Source: Anisodus tanguticus
Taxonomy: Eukaryota > Streptophyta > Magnoliopsida > Solanales > Solanaceae
Assembly: GCA_034509755.1 (NCBI GenBank)
Contig: CM067541.1
Span: forward strand, 17,906,001-17,970,000
Direction of reading: 5' to 3'
Length of the DNA: 64,000 nucleotides
This document shows positions 45,941 through 58,604 of this stretch, in pieces. Each line of letters starts with the position of its first letter. Within the stretch, counting starts at the first letter, position 1. The position numbers and the translations under genes were made by a program. The notes beneath the pieces are model-generated. The model was not told the DNA's origin, did not search any database, and saw only the letters and a program-made list of their open reading frames with translations.

Positions 45941-46740
45941 TAAGTGGTGCATACATTCTATTTTTAAGGGGTGTCATTACAAAGACAATTCAGATCCAGA
46001 GTTAAAGATCTTAATTCTCTAAGGAGCCATAAAAAAATTTGAAATGTCTTCCGCATTAGGTATTGTTCCTCCCATTCGACATCATTTCAGCAACAAAACA
46101 AAGTACGCTGACACTACTTGAAAGATACAAAATAAATTTTATTACTTAATTTAGTACGACAAGTAGTCTTAAAACAACTAGTAATCTCAGATCTAAATGA
46201 CTTAAAAGCTGAATTGTGATAATTCACTAATACCACTAAGTGCAAAACTGTGTATGTCAGTGGTGATCCGTGCTCGTTATACATATTTTATATTTACATG
46301 CTAGTATTAATTTTTAAATAACATAAATTTATACTTGGAAACAGAATAACATGTCAAACTGAAAATCAGTTCACGCCTGTTGTCATACGCCACTATCACC
46401 AGGTAATAAGTAGTCAAACAACTAAAATAATTGGCCCATTTTGCTAAACTTAATGGCATAATCTTCACCGGCCACCTGCCCGCACCTAAAAATTTTCCAC
46501 AACTTGCGTCCCGTTGAGAAAGTAAAAAATCTAACCAAAATCAAGAACTACTTCGCCTTTGATTAAGATTTTGTCTCGTGGAGCTGGCAGCCTAATATTT
46601 ATCTACAGTTTTAAATGATTTTATTATGTACATATTTTTATACCGTTATTATATTAGCTTAAATTCTTCTCACAATATTGTTAGCCAATATGCACTCGTG
46701 GGAAAGAGAAAACCAATCTAACCTGCACTGTAAAACGCAG
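45941..46740. other. Intergenic, nothing recognised
   Basis: No gene, structural RNA or repeat with clear ends is seen. Confidence 0.45.
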
Positions 46741-47815
46741 CAATTGGGTTTGGTATAACTTATAAGGAACTTTATGTTGAATATGTAAAGCGGTACGGGA
46801 AGTAAATAAATATTACAAGTGTTGAAAGAATAAACAAACAAGTCAATGTTCAGAACTGCCGCAAGCTTGTTGAGCGTTGGATCTTAATAACTTGAAATCA
46901 AGAAATATTAAATCTGGATTGTTACAACTGTGGCTGAGTCGAGAGATGACTCTCTGTCTTTAAGACAAGATTGCCATGTATATATGCTTTTACGTTAACA
47001 GGCAATAGTCTCCCAAGATAAAACAGCAACTAATCAACACTTAAAAGCAAATGGGCTGATTCTGACGAAGAAAACAAAACACGAAACGATTTGCTGAAGA
47101 ATGGAAAAGGAAGGAAGAGTTTTCTGTTTGTCCACACGTTTCTGGACAGAATTTCAGTTGTTCTCCACACGTTTCTGTGTTGTGTTCTATATCTTGTAGT
47201 CTTCACAATTGTGCCAAAAGACACCAATATATAGCATAAGGGAGGGACTTCTCAACTGCCAAGTGATGGCTGATTAAGGCCATTAGTGAGAGAGTTAAGC
47301 TGATTCCAAAAACTAACTTTTTGTCTTCCGTCGTTCCCAATTTCATCTTTCCGAAACTCCAGGGACCAAACTGCAAATATTAAATAATTTGGGGGTTTAT
47401 CAGAAGAAGCCCAAGGCCCACGACCCGAGCCCGGACAGGACGGGACGGGCGGCGGCGGCGCGCGTGTGTGCTTTGCCTTGAACCCAAGCACATCTAGGTC
47501 CTCCCTCCTTCAAACACATGGGTTATCCCTTAGGGTTCCAAACCCTTAGCCAATTTTGAGACTTATAAAGAAAACAATTCTTCCTTTTCCCACCGATGTG
47601 GTAGATTTGTCCCACACCATATTTTCATGCCTCAAACACCTTACTTCGTGGATCAATACTCTTTCATTTCTCAATGAAATTTGACGATCCTTGGCCCTAC
47701 GGTCATTCTACTCACTTAGTAGATTATGCACGTTTGAAGAGATAAAACATTTAACATACGGAACCCTAGTATTTAAGTCATTAAATAAGGGTGAACGCAC
47801 AGCAAATTTCCAACA
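46741..47815 (-). mobile_element. Decayed LTR related to the solo LTR at 5378-6548
   Basis: Read on the minus strand it starts TGTTGGAAATTTG, continues through GGATCGTCAAATTTCATTGA and ACACATGGG-like words, and ends with GTACCGC-type sequence matching CCCGTACTGC of the solo LTR. It includes the same GC-rich block (47430-47470). The 3' end has lost its CCAACA and no target duplication was found, so the left limit is approximate. No internal region is present. Confidence 0.65.
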
Positions 47816-49958
47816 CTTTACCACCAAGGAAGCTAATTGGTCAAGAGTCAAAAAGTATTACTATGTCAATTTCATAGGAAAATGATATCTAAACCGACTG
47901 ACCTAAGATTATCTGAAGGATCATGTTTCGTTTTTGTCCTATTGAAAACGGTTTTTTTTTTAATCTTGAAGATTTTCCTTTCCTGAATTCGAAGGAAGAA
48001 AATTCCAGATGTCTGGATATGGTGCTCTTCAAACAATATTCAACCAAACTGCTTGGTCAAATCATAGAATATTTGGTTTTGACCAAAAGTCAGCCAAACC
48101 TAGGACTCGAGTCAGTCCAAATGTTGACACGTTAGAAATTGTAAATATTTTCTCCAATGTGCCAAAAAGAAATGTTATAGAACTGTGCACACATTGAAAT
48201 TACAGACGCGTGAAAAGATAAGAATCAAAACCACAGTTCTTATCTTTAATCACAGTTAATTGGTCTAAAATAATTATTATTTTAAAAAATTAAAATATAA
48301 TTAATTATTAGTTTTTACCTTTACCTTTATTTAATCAATATGGAGAAAGATTAATGTGATGAAAAAGAGAATAATATTAAATTAAAATCAAAGAATAAAT
48401 AAGAATAATTTTGTTAAATTACCCATTTAATTAATATTTTCTTCCGGTGCGTAAATGAAAAACACAAGTAAAATGCACCGGAGGGAATAGGAATTAATAA
48501 CTATATGAATAACTTGCAGTCATTCAAAAGAGTCATCCTAATTTGACTATTTTTATGTTGATCGACTGATAATTAATCTACAATAACCATCTTTCTTATT
48601 TCGAATTTGAGATCAATTATACTTTGCAAAACTCACATAAACCGAGCTACTAAAAGGGATGGTATTTTTTTTTGAAAATGGTAAAAAAAAATTATCCTAG
48701 TCTTGGAGTAGAAAGGAGAAAATTTAGATTGACCATTATCCATGAGAGGCTAAAAAAAGGGAGTACTATATTAAATTAATAATGGAGTTGTAATACAATG
48801 TGGTTTAACTTTTATACATTAATAAAAATAAAAAAAGATTACACTATCAAATTAATTAGACAAATTACAACTTACAAGTACTTTTTATAGTGAAGTGTAA
48901 AAGTAACATTATATACGGTGAAAATCGGCACAACACGTGGCATGGTTTTAGAATGGAAGCCGAAGGAAGTAACAATGTGCACCGGTAGTAAATTCGGGTG
49001 TTGTAGCAAGTCCGGGCAGTGGTCGGACCAGGTAACACCGAATGGTGACCGGACTTGATAACATTGGGTGAAAGACCGAAGGAACTCAGCGTCTATCCGT
49101 TCCGATATGGCGCCAGCCGTTACTATTTGCTCATTAAGTGACTGTTTTTTATCATTTATTGACATTTAGTGAGGGAGTGATTCTGGGGCGTAAATACCTT
49201 GTATTGTTAGTTATATAAAGAGCACAACCTTCATGTTGGAAAGATATATCATTCTCATTACTGAAACTCGTGTAATTACATTCAAAAGTGCTCTAGATTG
49301 CTCTTGTTATTGACTCGGACCCGAAGTAGTTTAGCTAAGGATCGAACCAAACTCTCAATTCAATTACAATCAAGATTACGACATCTTAGGCTAATTACAT
49401 GCTTACTGCTTTCATTTACTTATTTATTGTTAATTGTTTATCATACTTATATGCAAATCTATCCATCTATCTTTAAAAAACCACTTACAAATTCTACTGT
49501 ACTTTTTTTGGGATAAACAACCCTAGAATAGAAAAAATAAATAAATGATAAAATTTTCACGACTTATTAAACTGTATTGATAGATAAAGAATTTATTACT
49601 TATCGATTTAAAAAACGTGATAAAATTTTCACGATTTTACTAATTGTCCAAAACAAGATAATGATGAATCAAATTTTGACGAGTACGCGTGGGGTTAGCT
49701 TAATCTTCGATCAAATATTCCTGTTAAATGGTCTTAAACAGTCGTCTTAGCTGTGATCTTATCCATTTAATTCGCAATAAACTTAGCAATTTCCACATTC
49801 TGATTCGTTCCCTTCTTTACCAACGACCAATGATCACGACCATGCCCCCCACCCCCTCCTCCTTAAGAGCCTCGTGACTAGTTAAGGGGTTGGGGGCCAA
49901 ACTCACTAAAATATTAGTACTATATATTAACATACAACATACAACATTTCAAAAGTCC
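47816..49958. other. Intergenic DNA
   Basis: No gene supported. One short inverted repeat, TCCGGTGC with GCACCGGA about 30 bp apart (48443-48483), and the AT-rich block at 48240-48420 stand out. The 48900-49330 stretch has TATATAAAGAG (49212) followed by leader-like sequence and could be an old LTR, but no partner is visible. Confidence 0.4.
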
Positions 49959-49967
49959 TATATAAGG
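49959..49967 (+). promoter_or_regulatory. TATA box of the small gene at 49997
   Basis: TATATAAGG lies 38 bp upstream of the ATG. A start about 30 bp downstream leaves a leader of only around 10 bases for the first ATG, or around 30 for the second in-frame ATG at 50018. Confidence 0.55.
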
Positions 49968-49996
49968 TACCAGCTCCTCCTATTTGGTCATTTCAT

Positions 49997-50263
49997 ATGG
50001 AGGAGAAGAACAACAACATGGCAAAGAAAGAAGAGAGCTTGGAAAAAAACCACAAGGGTGATCATCATCATCGTTATCATCTTGTTCACAGCCAAGTGAA
50101 GAAGATTAAGCAGGAAGAAGTGTCCAAGAACCATATCTTAGACTGGTCCCTGAGGCAACCAGAGATGAAAATGGCTTTAGCAAGGGAGGTTGTAATCAGA
50201 CAACACTCTAGATCACGCCTTGGACTAAACTCCGGCCAATCCATCTTTGTTGGCGACAACTAG
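49997..50263 (+). CDS. Small basic plant protein, 88 aa, function unknown
   Basis: Intron-less frame with its own TATA box. The N-terminus is Lys/Glu-rich, then His-rich (GDHHHRYHLVH). A C-terminal segment ends SRSRLGLNSGQSIFVGDN, which resembles a motif of small uncharacterised plant proteins (recalled, not searched). There is no signal peptide or membrane helix. A second in-frame ATG at 50018 gives MAKKEESLEK and better leader spacing. The conserved-looking C-terminus and promoter placement make it more than a chance ORF. Confidence 0.55.
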   Translation: MEEKNNNMAKKEESLEKNHKGDHHHRYHLVHSQVKKIKQEEVSKNHILDWSLRQPEMKMALAREVVIRQHSRSRLGLNSGQSIFVGDN

Positions 50264-51614
50264 CTAGAAGTACTAGACAGTTTCACTTACGATAGTTGTT
50301 AGTTTTTGAAGGCTGCTATGCTAGCTTAGTAGAACAGGTCATGCAATATGGTCTATTGTTAGATTTTGTTTTTCCATATAAATATGATTTTTGTAAGTAT
50401 TTGATGGTCATGATCATCTAGTTTTATGGAAGTTTCTTTTCACTTCTTTGCTTCCTGTTTAATTTTGGTTCGTCCATCCCCTCTTTCTATAATTTCTGAG
50501 GAGAACTTCAAGCTGACAATCTTAGATTCTGGCTGAGCAGAGAAAAGTTCTGTCTATCTCGGAATTCCTACTGATGGTTACCTTTCCTTTTCTTTCTTGT
50601 GTTTTGGTATTAAAAAAAGATTCACTTCATTTGCATCTTTATGTTAGGCGATGAAATCATGGTAATAGTAATACCTAAAAACACCACAGAATAGCAAACA
50701 GAAAGCATTTTGTACAGCAAATGAACTTCAGAAGTCCACTATGCTTTTTACCTGATGATCATGTCGAAATTTATCATGAACATGTCGTATGGTTATTGGT
50801 TAAGGTTCTTTGAATACAGATACTTCAGGTGATATCCAAGATCTTATTTGTTACCTAAAAGTTTTGTTTTCTTTCTTTCTGCTTTTTCTCTTCTTTGGAT
50901 AGAAAGGAAACCGAGAAAGGTTCATATGTGTTCCTGAACTATCACGCTTAACTTTGCCCTTCATTAGAAGTTGCCAACAAAAAAAAACTCAATGTTACCT
51001 TTTCGTGCCATATTTTCCTTATTCACTAACGTCCCTCCACTTGGGCCAGTAAACCCCTGAAACATTTGATTAATCAATTTATAAGTTTTTCTCTTCATTT
51101 TCTGAAGTTCTAAAGCAGTAAAATTTCAATGGAATAATGGCAAGAGATTCATTTTCGTGCAGTCATTCTAGAGTTACGTGGAGAGTTTAAAGAAGCTTAT
51201 AAGAATTTCTAGCCTTCTATAAGCAACTTACTTGGCAACAAATACGGCAAAAGACATCATATTGGAAACAAAATTCGAATATCTTGGGAGAAATCAAAGA
51301 GTTCCACGCGGAAGCTGCAATCTTATGTATAAATTTTGAATCAAAAAACTAAAAGCTACGTGATGTTATATGTGTTCATTTATTATACCAGGATCGCAAT
51401 GAACAGCACCAAAGTTGTCTTAGGTTGTAATTTGTCACATGGAAAACTAGGTAAGCAGCTTTTCTTAAAAAAAGTTCCTTTAATATTTCATTTTGCACCT
51501 GTGGAACATGAGAAACGTTTTTGTTACTTTTCCTGAGAACTTAGATGCTAATGCAGAAAATGTCAATTACTCAGCAAACAATGAATAAGTTACCTCTTGG
51601 AAAGTTAACTTCAA
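50264..51614. other. Intergenic DNA between two genes
   Basis: Probably includes the 3' UTR of the small gene (50264 to about 50400) and that of the minus-strand gene. The frame at 51336-51536 has no recognisable feature. Confidence 0.45.
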
Positions 51615-54600
51615 TTACGCCACGAGGTCAGGATTCACATGGACATTCTGAAGTAGAGTTTTAGCATTTAGCAAGAGAGATTCAGCCTCCTCATTTGCTG
51701 TGTCAAGCAAGCGCACTTCCTTAATCTCCTCTTGCCACTTCACCATCTGTTCCTTGTGTATTCTGAAAGCAAATATGCTTTAGCAACGGGGACAATCTTG
51801 TCTCAAGTGTTCGGTTTCAACTTTCACTTACTGAATCAGTCGTTCTTCAAATTCATTACTCAACTCCTTAAACATGGACTTACCTGATTCCAGCAGTTCA
51901 GATACCTAGTCAAATTGATGAACAAAAGAATGTCAATCATATAGACATGTGGAACTATAGCAAATCAGTATTTACACCAGAGTAGTCAAGAGCGAAAAAC
52001 GGAAACATGCACCAAAGTGTGTTGGAGATTTAAGGTTAAAAATGGGCTTTAGCAAAGAAAGCGCCAATGAAGAAAATAAAAATGTAATGCAAGAAAATGT
52101 AACTACCAACACTACAACAACATCCTAGTATAATCACACGTGGGGTCTGGGGAGGGATACCTTCGTATCGGCTCAAAAGTACAAAAATTAATTATTTGGA
52201 CAAAAGAATGGAAATTCTATAATTAAGCTTTATATATATTGTTGTGACCTTATTGACAGAACCCATAGGTGAAGGTGAACGTGCATTAGCACCTTGACGC
52301 TACATCAAAGCGCCAATTAAGATAGATAAAGCGCACAACCTGGGCTTCACTAAGCTTCAGGGCTTAAGCACATTTTAAACAAGCCTTTAACAACGCTGAT
52401 TTACACAGGCTCCCTGGCTAACTTAATTACTAAACACTGCTGTAACAACCTCAAAATTCCAACACACACTTAACTAGGCAGTGTTTTCAACCATCTCTTC
52501 ATATTTTTCATACTCGACTTCAATCTATTCGAGATATAACAGTTAGTATTACCAGGTTAGTGAAATGATTCATTTTTTCAAGAACATTGACAATCTCAGC
52601 CTCCATCTGTTCGGAAGCCATAGGCACAGGAATCAATGCATTTTCTTCATCTGCATCATTTGCAACTTCCATACCACTCTCTGTTGTTTCATTATCTGCC
52701 ACCTAATAGCATATTACCTTCGGTCAGGCAAGATATCAAATAGTAGTATTCACTATTCAGAAAACTTAAGGTGGATAGAGGGCATACAGAAGGTTTCATG
52801 AGCTTATTCGTGAGATCAGCAACTTCTATTTCCATTACGAATCTGAAATTGCAGAAACTAGACAAATACAACAAGTATAAAAAGTAAAAACATGAAAAGG
52901 AATATCATAACGGAAAGAAATAATCCCTTGATTATTTTCATTAATGAAAGAGTATATATACAATTTACAATTTACAATTTTCCATAATAGAAAAATCCTA
53001 TTCTTATTCTACTCCCAAAACCATATTCTAGTTGTACAAGAATCCTATAATTATGGTAAGTGTATAATACTAATTTAATACAATATTTACTCTAACTAAA
53101 CCTTCCAAAAACCGTGATATACACGGGTTTGTATACGTGTATACCCCGGTTTCACATATGGTAATTTGCCTTGTCAAACCGTGATATACATGGTATACAA
53201 ACCCATGTATATCATGGGTATAACCTACACACCCCCGCAGTCATAGCGGGCGGTCTTCGTACGCCGAGACTGTCCCTAAAATCTTCAAAGAGTACTGACG
53301 GAAGACCTTTGGTAAAAATGTCTGCAATTTGATACCTGGAAGGGACATGAGAGACGCGTACTTGTCCACGAGCTACCTTTTCGCGAACAAAGTGAATATC
53401 CATCTCGATGTGTTTAGTGCGCTGGTGTTGAACCGGATTACCAGAAAGGTAGATGACACTAACATTATCACAATAAACCAAGGTAACTTTCTGAAAGGAC
53501 ACTGAAGCTCTAAAAGAAGATTACGTAACCAACAGGATTCAGAGACCACATTAGTTACTCCTCGATACTCGGCATCTGCACTAGAGCGAGATAATGTAGA
53601 CTGACGCTTCACAGACCATGAGACCAAGTTATTACCTAGAAACATACAATAGCCGGACGTGAAACGTCGGGTATCTGGACAGCCACCCCAATCAGCATCA
53701 GTATACGAGACAAGTGTAGATGTCGATGAAGGATATAAATGTAAGTCATAGTCAAGTGTCCCCTGGATGTATCGAATAATGTGTTTGAGCGCATTCATGT
53801 GCTCAACCCTGGGATCATGCATAAACAAGCACACCTGTTGTACGACATACGTAATATCTGATCTCATGAAAGTAAGATACTGAAGAGCCCCTGCAAGACT
53901 GCGATAGTGAGTCGGATCCTCGTACGGTGAGCCAGTCGCAGCACCCAGCTTGGGTTTAGTATTAACTGGAATGAAAGTAGACTTGCATGAGGACATACCA
54001 GCTCGCTCAATGATCTCAGCGGCATACTTTCGTTATGATAAGAATAACTCACATGTATGACGAGTGACAGCAATCCCCAAAAAGTAACTCAAGGGCCCCA
54101 AGTCTTTCATAGCAAACTCATAACTGAGCATTGTCATGATAGACTTACGCAAATCATCAGAAGAGGCAGTCAAGATAATATCATCCACATATAATAATAT
54201 ATAAGCCAGGGAAGTACCACGACGATATATGAACAATGAATTATCAGACATGCTGTGTGAAAACCCAATAGATGAAACATAATCTGCAAAGCACTTATAC
54301 CAAGCTCGTGGGACCTGTTTAAGCCCATACAAGAACTTCTTCAATAAACAGACATGATGAGGATATTTGGGGTCACAAAACCCCAAAGGCTGATTTATGT
54401 AAACGGTCTCCTTAAGATCACCATGTAGGAAATCATTCTTCACATCTAACTGATGAATGAGTCAAGCCTTCGAAAGAGCCAGACTGAGAACAATGCGAAT
54501 GGTAGCCGGTTTGACCACCGGACTAAATGTCTCACCATAATCCACGTCAACCTGATGAGTCTTACCATCATTGACAAGATGAGTCTTATGCCTCGCAAAA

Positions 54601-57600
54601 GACCCATAAGAATTATCCTTATGAGTAAAAATCCACATAGACCGAATAATATTAACACCAGAAGGACGGGGTACCAACTCCTACGTTTTATTTGCAATAA
54701 GAGCATCATATTCGTCGGTCATAGCCAATTTCCAATTCGGGTCATTTAAAGCGGACACTGGGTTGCGGGGTAGGGGGATTTATGAACATTAGAATTTAGA
54801 TTAAATTGTCTTTTTTGTTTAAAAATACCCCGTTGACTACGAGTGACTGGTCTGTGACTCGGGGGAGAATTGGGTTGATTATGGGACAAATACGGAGGGG
54901 TGACGGACTGGCCAGCAGGCAGTGGGCCTGCTACCGCCTGCTGGCCCAACACTGGACACCGAAACAGTTTCTGGAACCGAGACGGTAGGGGCAGAACTGG
55001 GCTGAATATTTGGCCCAGTTGCTGGACCGGAGACTGTAGGCCTGGGCAGGGGACTGAAACAGTGGCAAGAGGTCCAGCGGGCAGTGGTCCAGATGGCGGA
55101 CTTTGGGTGCAGGGTAAGTCCAAAAAATGGTGGATAATATACGGAGAGACGGCGTCATCTAAAAAATTATACGAACTAGGCACGGGACTACTCACATTAG
55201 CAAACGGAAATTGGGTTTCATAAAAAACAACATGACGACTAATGATTATTTTATTAGAGGATAAATCAAAACATTTGTAACCACGATGATTAGACGGATA
55301 ACCCAAAAACACACTAGGGGTAGAACGGGCCTGAAGTTTGTTAATTGTGGTGGACGGAAATAGTGGATAGCATAAGCAACCAAAGACCCAAGATGTGAAT
55401 ACGAAGGAGTCTTATTATATAAGATTTGAAGGGGGGACGAATATGTCAAACCTTTGGCAAGAAGAATGTTAAGAAGATATGTAGTCATTTATAGAGCATG
55501 ATGCCAAAAGAAAGAGGGGACGGAAGCATGGACCAATAAAGTTCGGAAAATATTATTAATGGTACGAATTTTGCGTTCGGCTTTCCCTTTTTGTGAGGAC
55601 GTGCGAGGACAAGAGAAAAGGAAATTTATGCCATTAATTACCACAAAAATCCCGAAACAACCCATTATCATATTGTCATTATCACATTGAATATTTTTTA
55701 TTTCCAATTCGAATTGGTTACGGATGAAATGCTCTAAATTTTAAAAAAGTGGAAAGAACGTGAGATTTTTTCGCTAACGGAAAAGTCCATAAAAAATTAG
55801 AATAATCATCCAAAAATAGAACATAATAACGATGGCCCAAAGAACTGAGAACAAGATATGTCCATAAATCGCTATGAATAATATCAAATGGCATTAAAGT
55901 ACGAGAGTTAGAGTCTACAAACGGTAATCTAACAAGTTTTCCTAAAGGACAAGATTGACAAATTGGAGTACTATGTGTATCCTTACAAGAAATAAAATTA
56001 TTTTTATGTAATGAAGAAACAATAGACGACCCAGGGTGACCCAAACGTGCATATCATAAGGAAGGAGCGAGAGCTACAAAAGTAGATAGCAAGGCTTGAC
56101 TCGAGAGACCGGATGTGGGCGTGATAGGATAAATATCTCCCCTACTATCACATCTCATGAGAGAAATCCCCGTCTTGAAATCCTTCACAGAAAATCCAAA
56201 AGGATCAAAATCAACAGAAACTCAATTATCAGTGCTGAATTTACGGACAGACACCAAATTTTTAATTAAGTTTCAAGACAAGAGGTGGATGGTGGGAGAT
56301 AAAGTTTTATGACCGTAACCACGAATTGAAATGGAATTGCCATTACCAACAATTATGCCACGATTGTTGCTCAAATTGGAATAAGACGAGAGAATACCTT
56401 GGTCGGACGTCTTGTGGGTAGTGGCTCCGGTGTCCATGTACCAATTCGCTGCATGATGGGGCCGAGACCCAAGCACGCCGGCTTGCTGCCCCGACCCAGA
56501 ATTTCCTCTCGGGGTCCACTGTGGGCCTGAATAACTGGGCCTATTTGATGGCGGAAACTGGGCCCAGTTCGGGTTGGTAGCATATGACGGGTAATAGGGG
56601 CTGTTGGACCAAGCCCACTGGCCCAGTTCCACGGCCATGGGCCCAAGGCTGTGGCCAGTTGGCTTGCGGCCCACTGCCTCAAGGCCCATTGCCACCCCCG
56701 TTATTTCCACCTCGGTTTCCACCACGGTTTTTCCCATTATTTTTGCAATTCTGACCTTTTTTGCCGCCACCATTGTTGCGGTTTTGGCCGCTAATTATTG
56801 GAGACGGAGGGAGAAAAGTTGGACTCAGTCACCATAACGACAAAAGGGGCCCCAGTGGCCGCTTTCTTAGCCAAGCCGGCTTCTTCGAGCATGAGCATGA
56901 AACCGGCCTGATAAAACTGCGGAAGAGGAGAGGACTGCTCTGACGAAGAAGCGTATCAACGCCACTATAGGCCTCAGACAGGCCTGCAACCATTTGAAGG
57001 ACAAGACGATCGTTGGTAACGGGGGCACCAACGTTGCGGAGTTGGTCTGTCAATTCTTTCAACCTTTTACAGTATGCTGAAACGTTAGGGAAGTCTTCCA
57101 TATTGACGTTGGAGAATTCCTACTCAAGGGTAACAACACGAGAATTTTGATTATCTTGGAATATATCACGCACTCTATTCCAAGCATCCATCGTCGTAGC
57201 GTCTAGTTCGATAATTTTTTGCAACAAGTCGGTAGAGATAGTGGAGTAAATCCACTGAGGAACGGTAGCATCAAGAGTCGTCCATAACTTAGGATCATCC
57301 TCGGGTTTAGGCACCTCTATATCCGTGGGAGCCGCGGGGATAATGTGATGGAGGACTTGATGCGAGCGTGCATGAACTTTGAACAGTTCGACCCACATCG
57401 CGTATTGGACGTTTTTTATTTCAAAAATGATAGAGATGTGATTATTGATGTTAGAGACAGTAAGGGCATGGTGAAACGTGTTCTTAGCCATAATAGCAAC
57501 GCAAGACGTGATGTAGGGATTGGGAAGAAAAATTTAGGAAGAGAGAAGGCACCACCGGGAACGAAAACCGAGAAGAGAGGCTCGGAAATCGATGCAAAGG

Positions 57601-58554
57601 GGGCGGAAATTTGGGCGAGAATTTGATACCTAGACTTCTGATACCATGAAAGAAATAATTCCTTGATTATTTTCATCGATGAAAGAGTATATATACAATT
57701 TACAATTTTCCATAATAGGAAAATCATATTCCTATTCTACTCTCAAAACCCTATTCTAGTTGTACAATACTAATTTAATACAATATTACTCTAACTAAAC
57801 CTTCCAAAAACCGTGATATACATGGGTTTGTATACCGTTTGTACCACGGTTTCACATATGGTAATTTGCCTTGTGAAACCGTGATATACATGGTATACAA
57901 ACCCATGTATATCACGGGTATAACTAACAATAACTATGTAAAACCTAATAAGTGATATATCTCACATGCTTGTGCGTTTATTTGATGTGCTAATACTTGA
58001 CTAAGAAAATTGAGTATTTAGTTAGTCTCCCGGGCAATAACAATTCAATCAGTGAGTCTAAGGTGCAAACTATAAGATATATTTTTTTAAAGTTATGTAA
58101 ACGTTGTAGATAATATACCAGTGAAACAAACAAAGACAATTATATCTGATATTGAAGAAATATTCAGAGTATAGCTTTGAAGGAAAACAGAAAACAGTAA
58201 TTTATTAATCAGTGTGTCATAAAACAATATAATTAACACTTTTCATTAGAACAAGCTACGGATCAATGTAGAATATTCACAATTCTTAATCACAACAAAA
58301 TAAAATGGAGACAGCATTGCATCCCTAGGCTCAAATCTCTAGATAGAAAACTAAATCACTTCTCAGGGATTCTTCATTAGAAGAAAACAGAAATGAGATC
58401 AGATAATTGTTGAAATTAGTAGTCATGAAATTGACAATTAAGTGAATTTTTCCACTGCACTTCTTCTTCAACAAGCAAAATCAAATCGAGTAGGATTTTT
58501 GCCTCTTGAGGAAATGTAGATGAAGGAAGTGAGAGAAAGAGAAGGGAACTTACA
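51615..58554 (-). CDS. Acidic helical protein of 139 aa, unrecognised, 4 coding exons plus a 5' UTR exon
   Basis: On the minus strand: non-coding exon ending at 58554 (donor GTAAGT), then 52842-52788 (ATG at 52835), 52702-52553, 51905-51832 and 51762-51615 (TAA). All introns are GT-AG and all joins keep frame. Residues 1-16 start [12 protein letters not shown]; residues 17-50 are acidic; from about residue 47 heptad-like stretches follow ([53 protein letters not shown]), predicting a helical or coiled-coil protein. No enzyme motif, signal peptide or membrane helix. I do not recognise the family. The promoter carries TGGGCY motifs typical of housekeeping and cell-cycle genes. Intron 1 holds a 5-kb copia. 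A donor inside exon 51905-51832 (at 51884) could give a shorter isoform. Confidence 0.75.
52110..52165 (-). mobile_element. RTE-type LINE/SINE 3' tail in an intron
   Basis: ACTACAACAACATCC followed by GTGGGGTCTGGGGAGGG is the reverse complement of the LINE tail family. It sits in the third coding intron of the helical-protein gene. Confidence 0.55.
52912..53229 (-). repeat. 3' LTR of copia-5
   Basis: On the plus strand it runs from GGAAAGAAATAATCCC to GTATAACCTACA. It contains two palindromic blocks (53112-53150 and 53180-53218). The second is CCGTGATATACATGG with CCATGTATATCATGG, one base off perfect. It carries about 30 bp (53042-53070) absent from the other LTR. CTGCGGGGGTG upstream (minus sense) is the purine tract. 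Confidence 0.87.
53212..56460 (-). pseudogene. copia-5 pol
   Basis: On the minus strand in order: protease [17 protein letters not shown] (about 56440); pre-integrase [15 protein letters not shown] with [14 protein letters not shown] (56044-55900); integrase [39 protein letters not shown] and [40 protein letters not shown] (about 54650), [20 protein letters not shown] and [13 protein letters not shown] (about 54190); RNase [20 protein letters not shown] and [19 protein letters not shown], ending at 53212. Breaks at about 55489, 54446 and 53996 plus several frameshifts. YVDD is intact. Confidence 0.85.
56420..57491 (-). pseudogene. copia-5 gag
   Basis: ATG at 57491 begins [20 protein letters not shown]. 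The minus strand continues with [33 protein letters not shown] and [19 protein letters not shown], then after a stop at about 57120 [20 protein letters not shown] and [13 protein letters not shown]. The rest is a Gly/Trp-rich tail. Two or more frame changes; no CCHC knuckle was found. Confidence 0.8.
57647..57929 (-). repeat. 5' LTR of copia-5 with perfect 15-bp palindrome
   Basis: On the plus strand it runs from TGAAAGAAATAATTCC to GTATAACTAACA. CCGTGATATACATGG and CCATGTATATCACGG (about 57880-57917) are perfectly complementary around TATACAAAC. Adjacent to it, at 57624-57646, is the primer site (TGGTATCAGAAGTC on the minus strand). Confidence 0.87.
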
Positions 58555-58604
58555 TCGATTTCGCAGCTAATTTGAACGTACTTGAGTCTTGAGCTGAATA
58601 ACAA

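Larger units (their letters stand above)
52912..57929 (-). mobile_element. Copia family B element (copia-5), near full length
   Basis: The element is 5,018 bp with target duplication ATAAC (52907-52911 and 57930-57934), LTRs of 318 (left) and 283 bp (right), an initiator-Met primer site and the full order gag-protease-integrase-RT-RNase H on the minus strand. Many stops and frameshifts. It lies in intron 1 of the helical-protein gene in the same orientation, with its 3' LTR only 70 bp upstream of the first coding exon. Confidence 0.9.
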
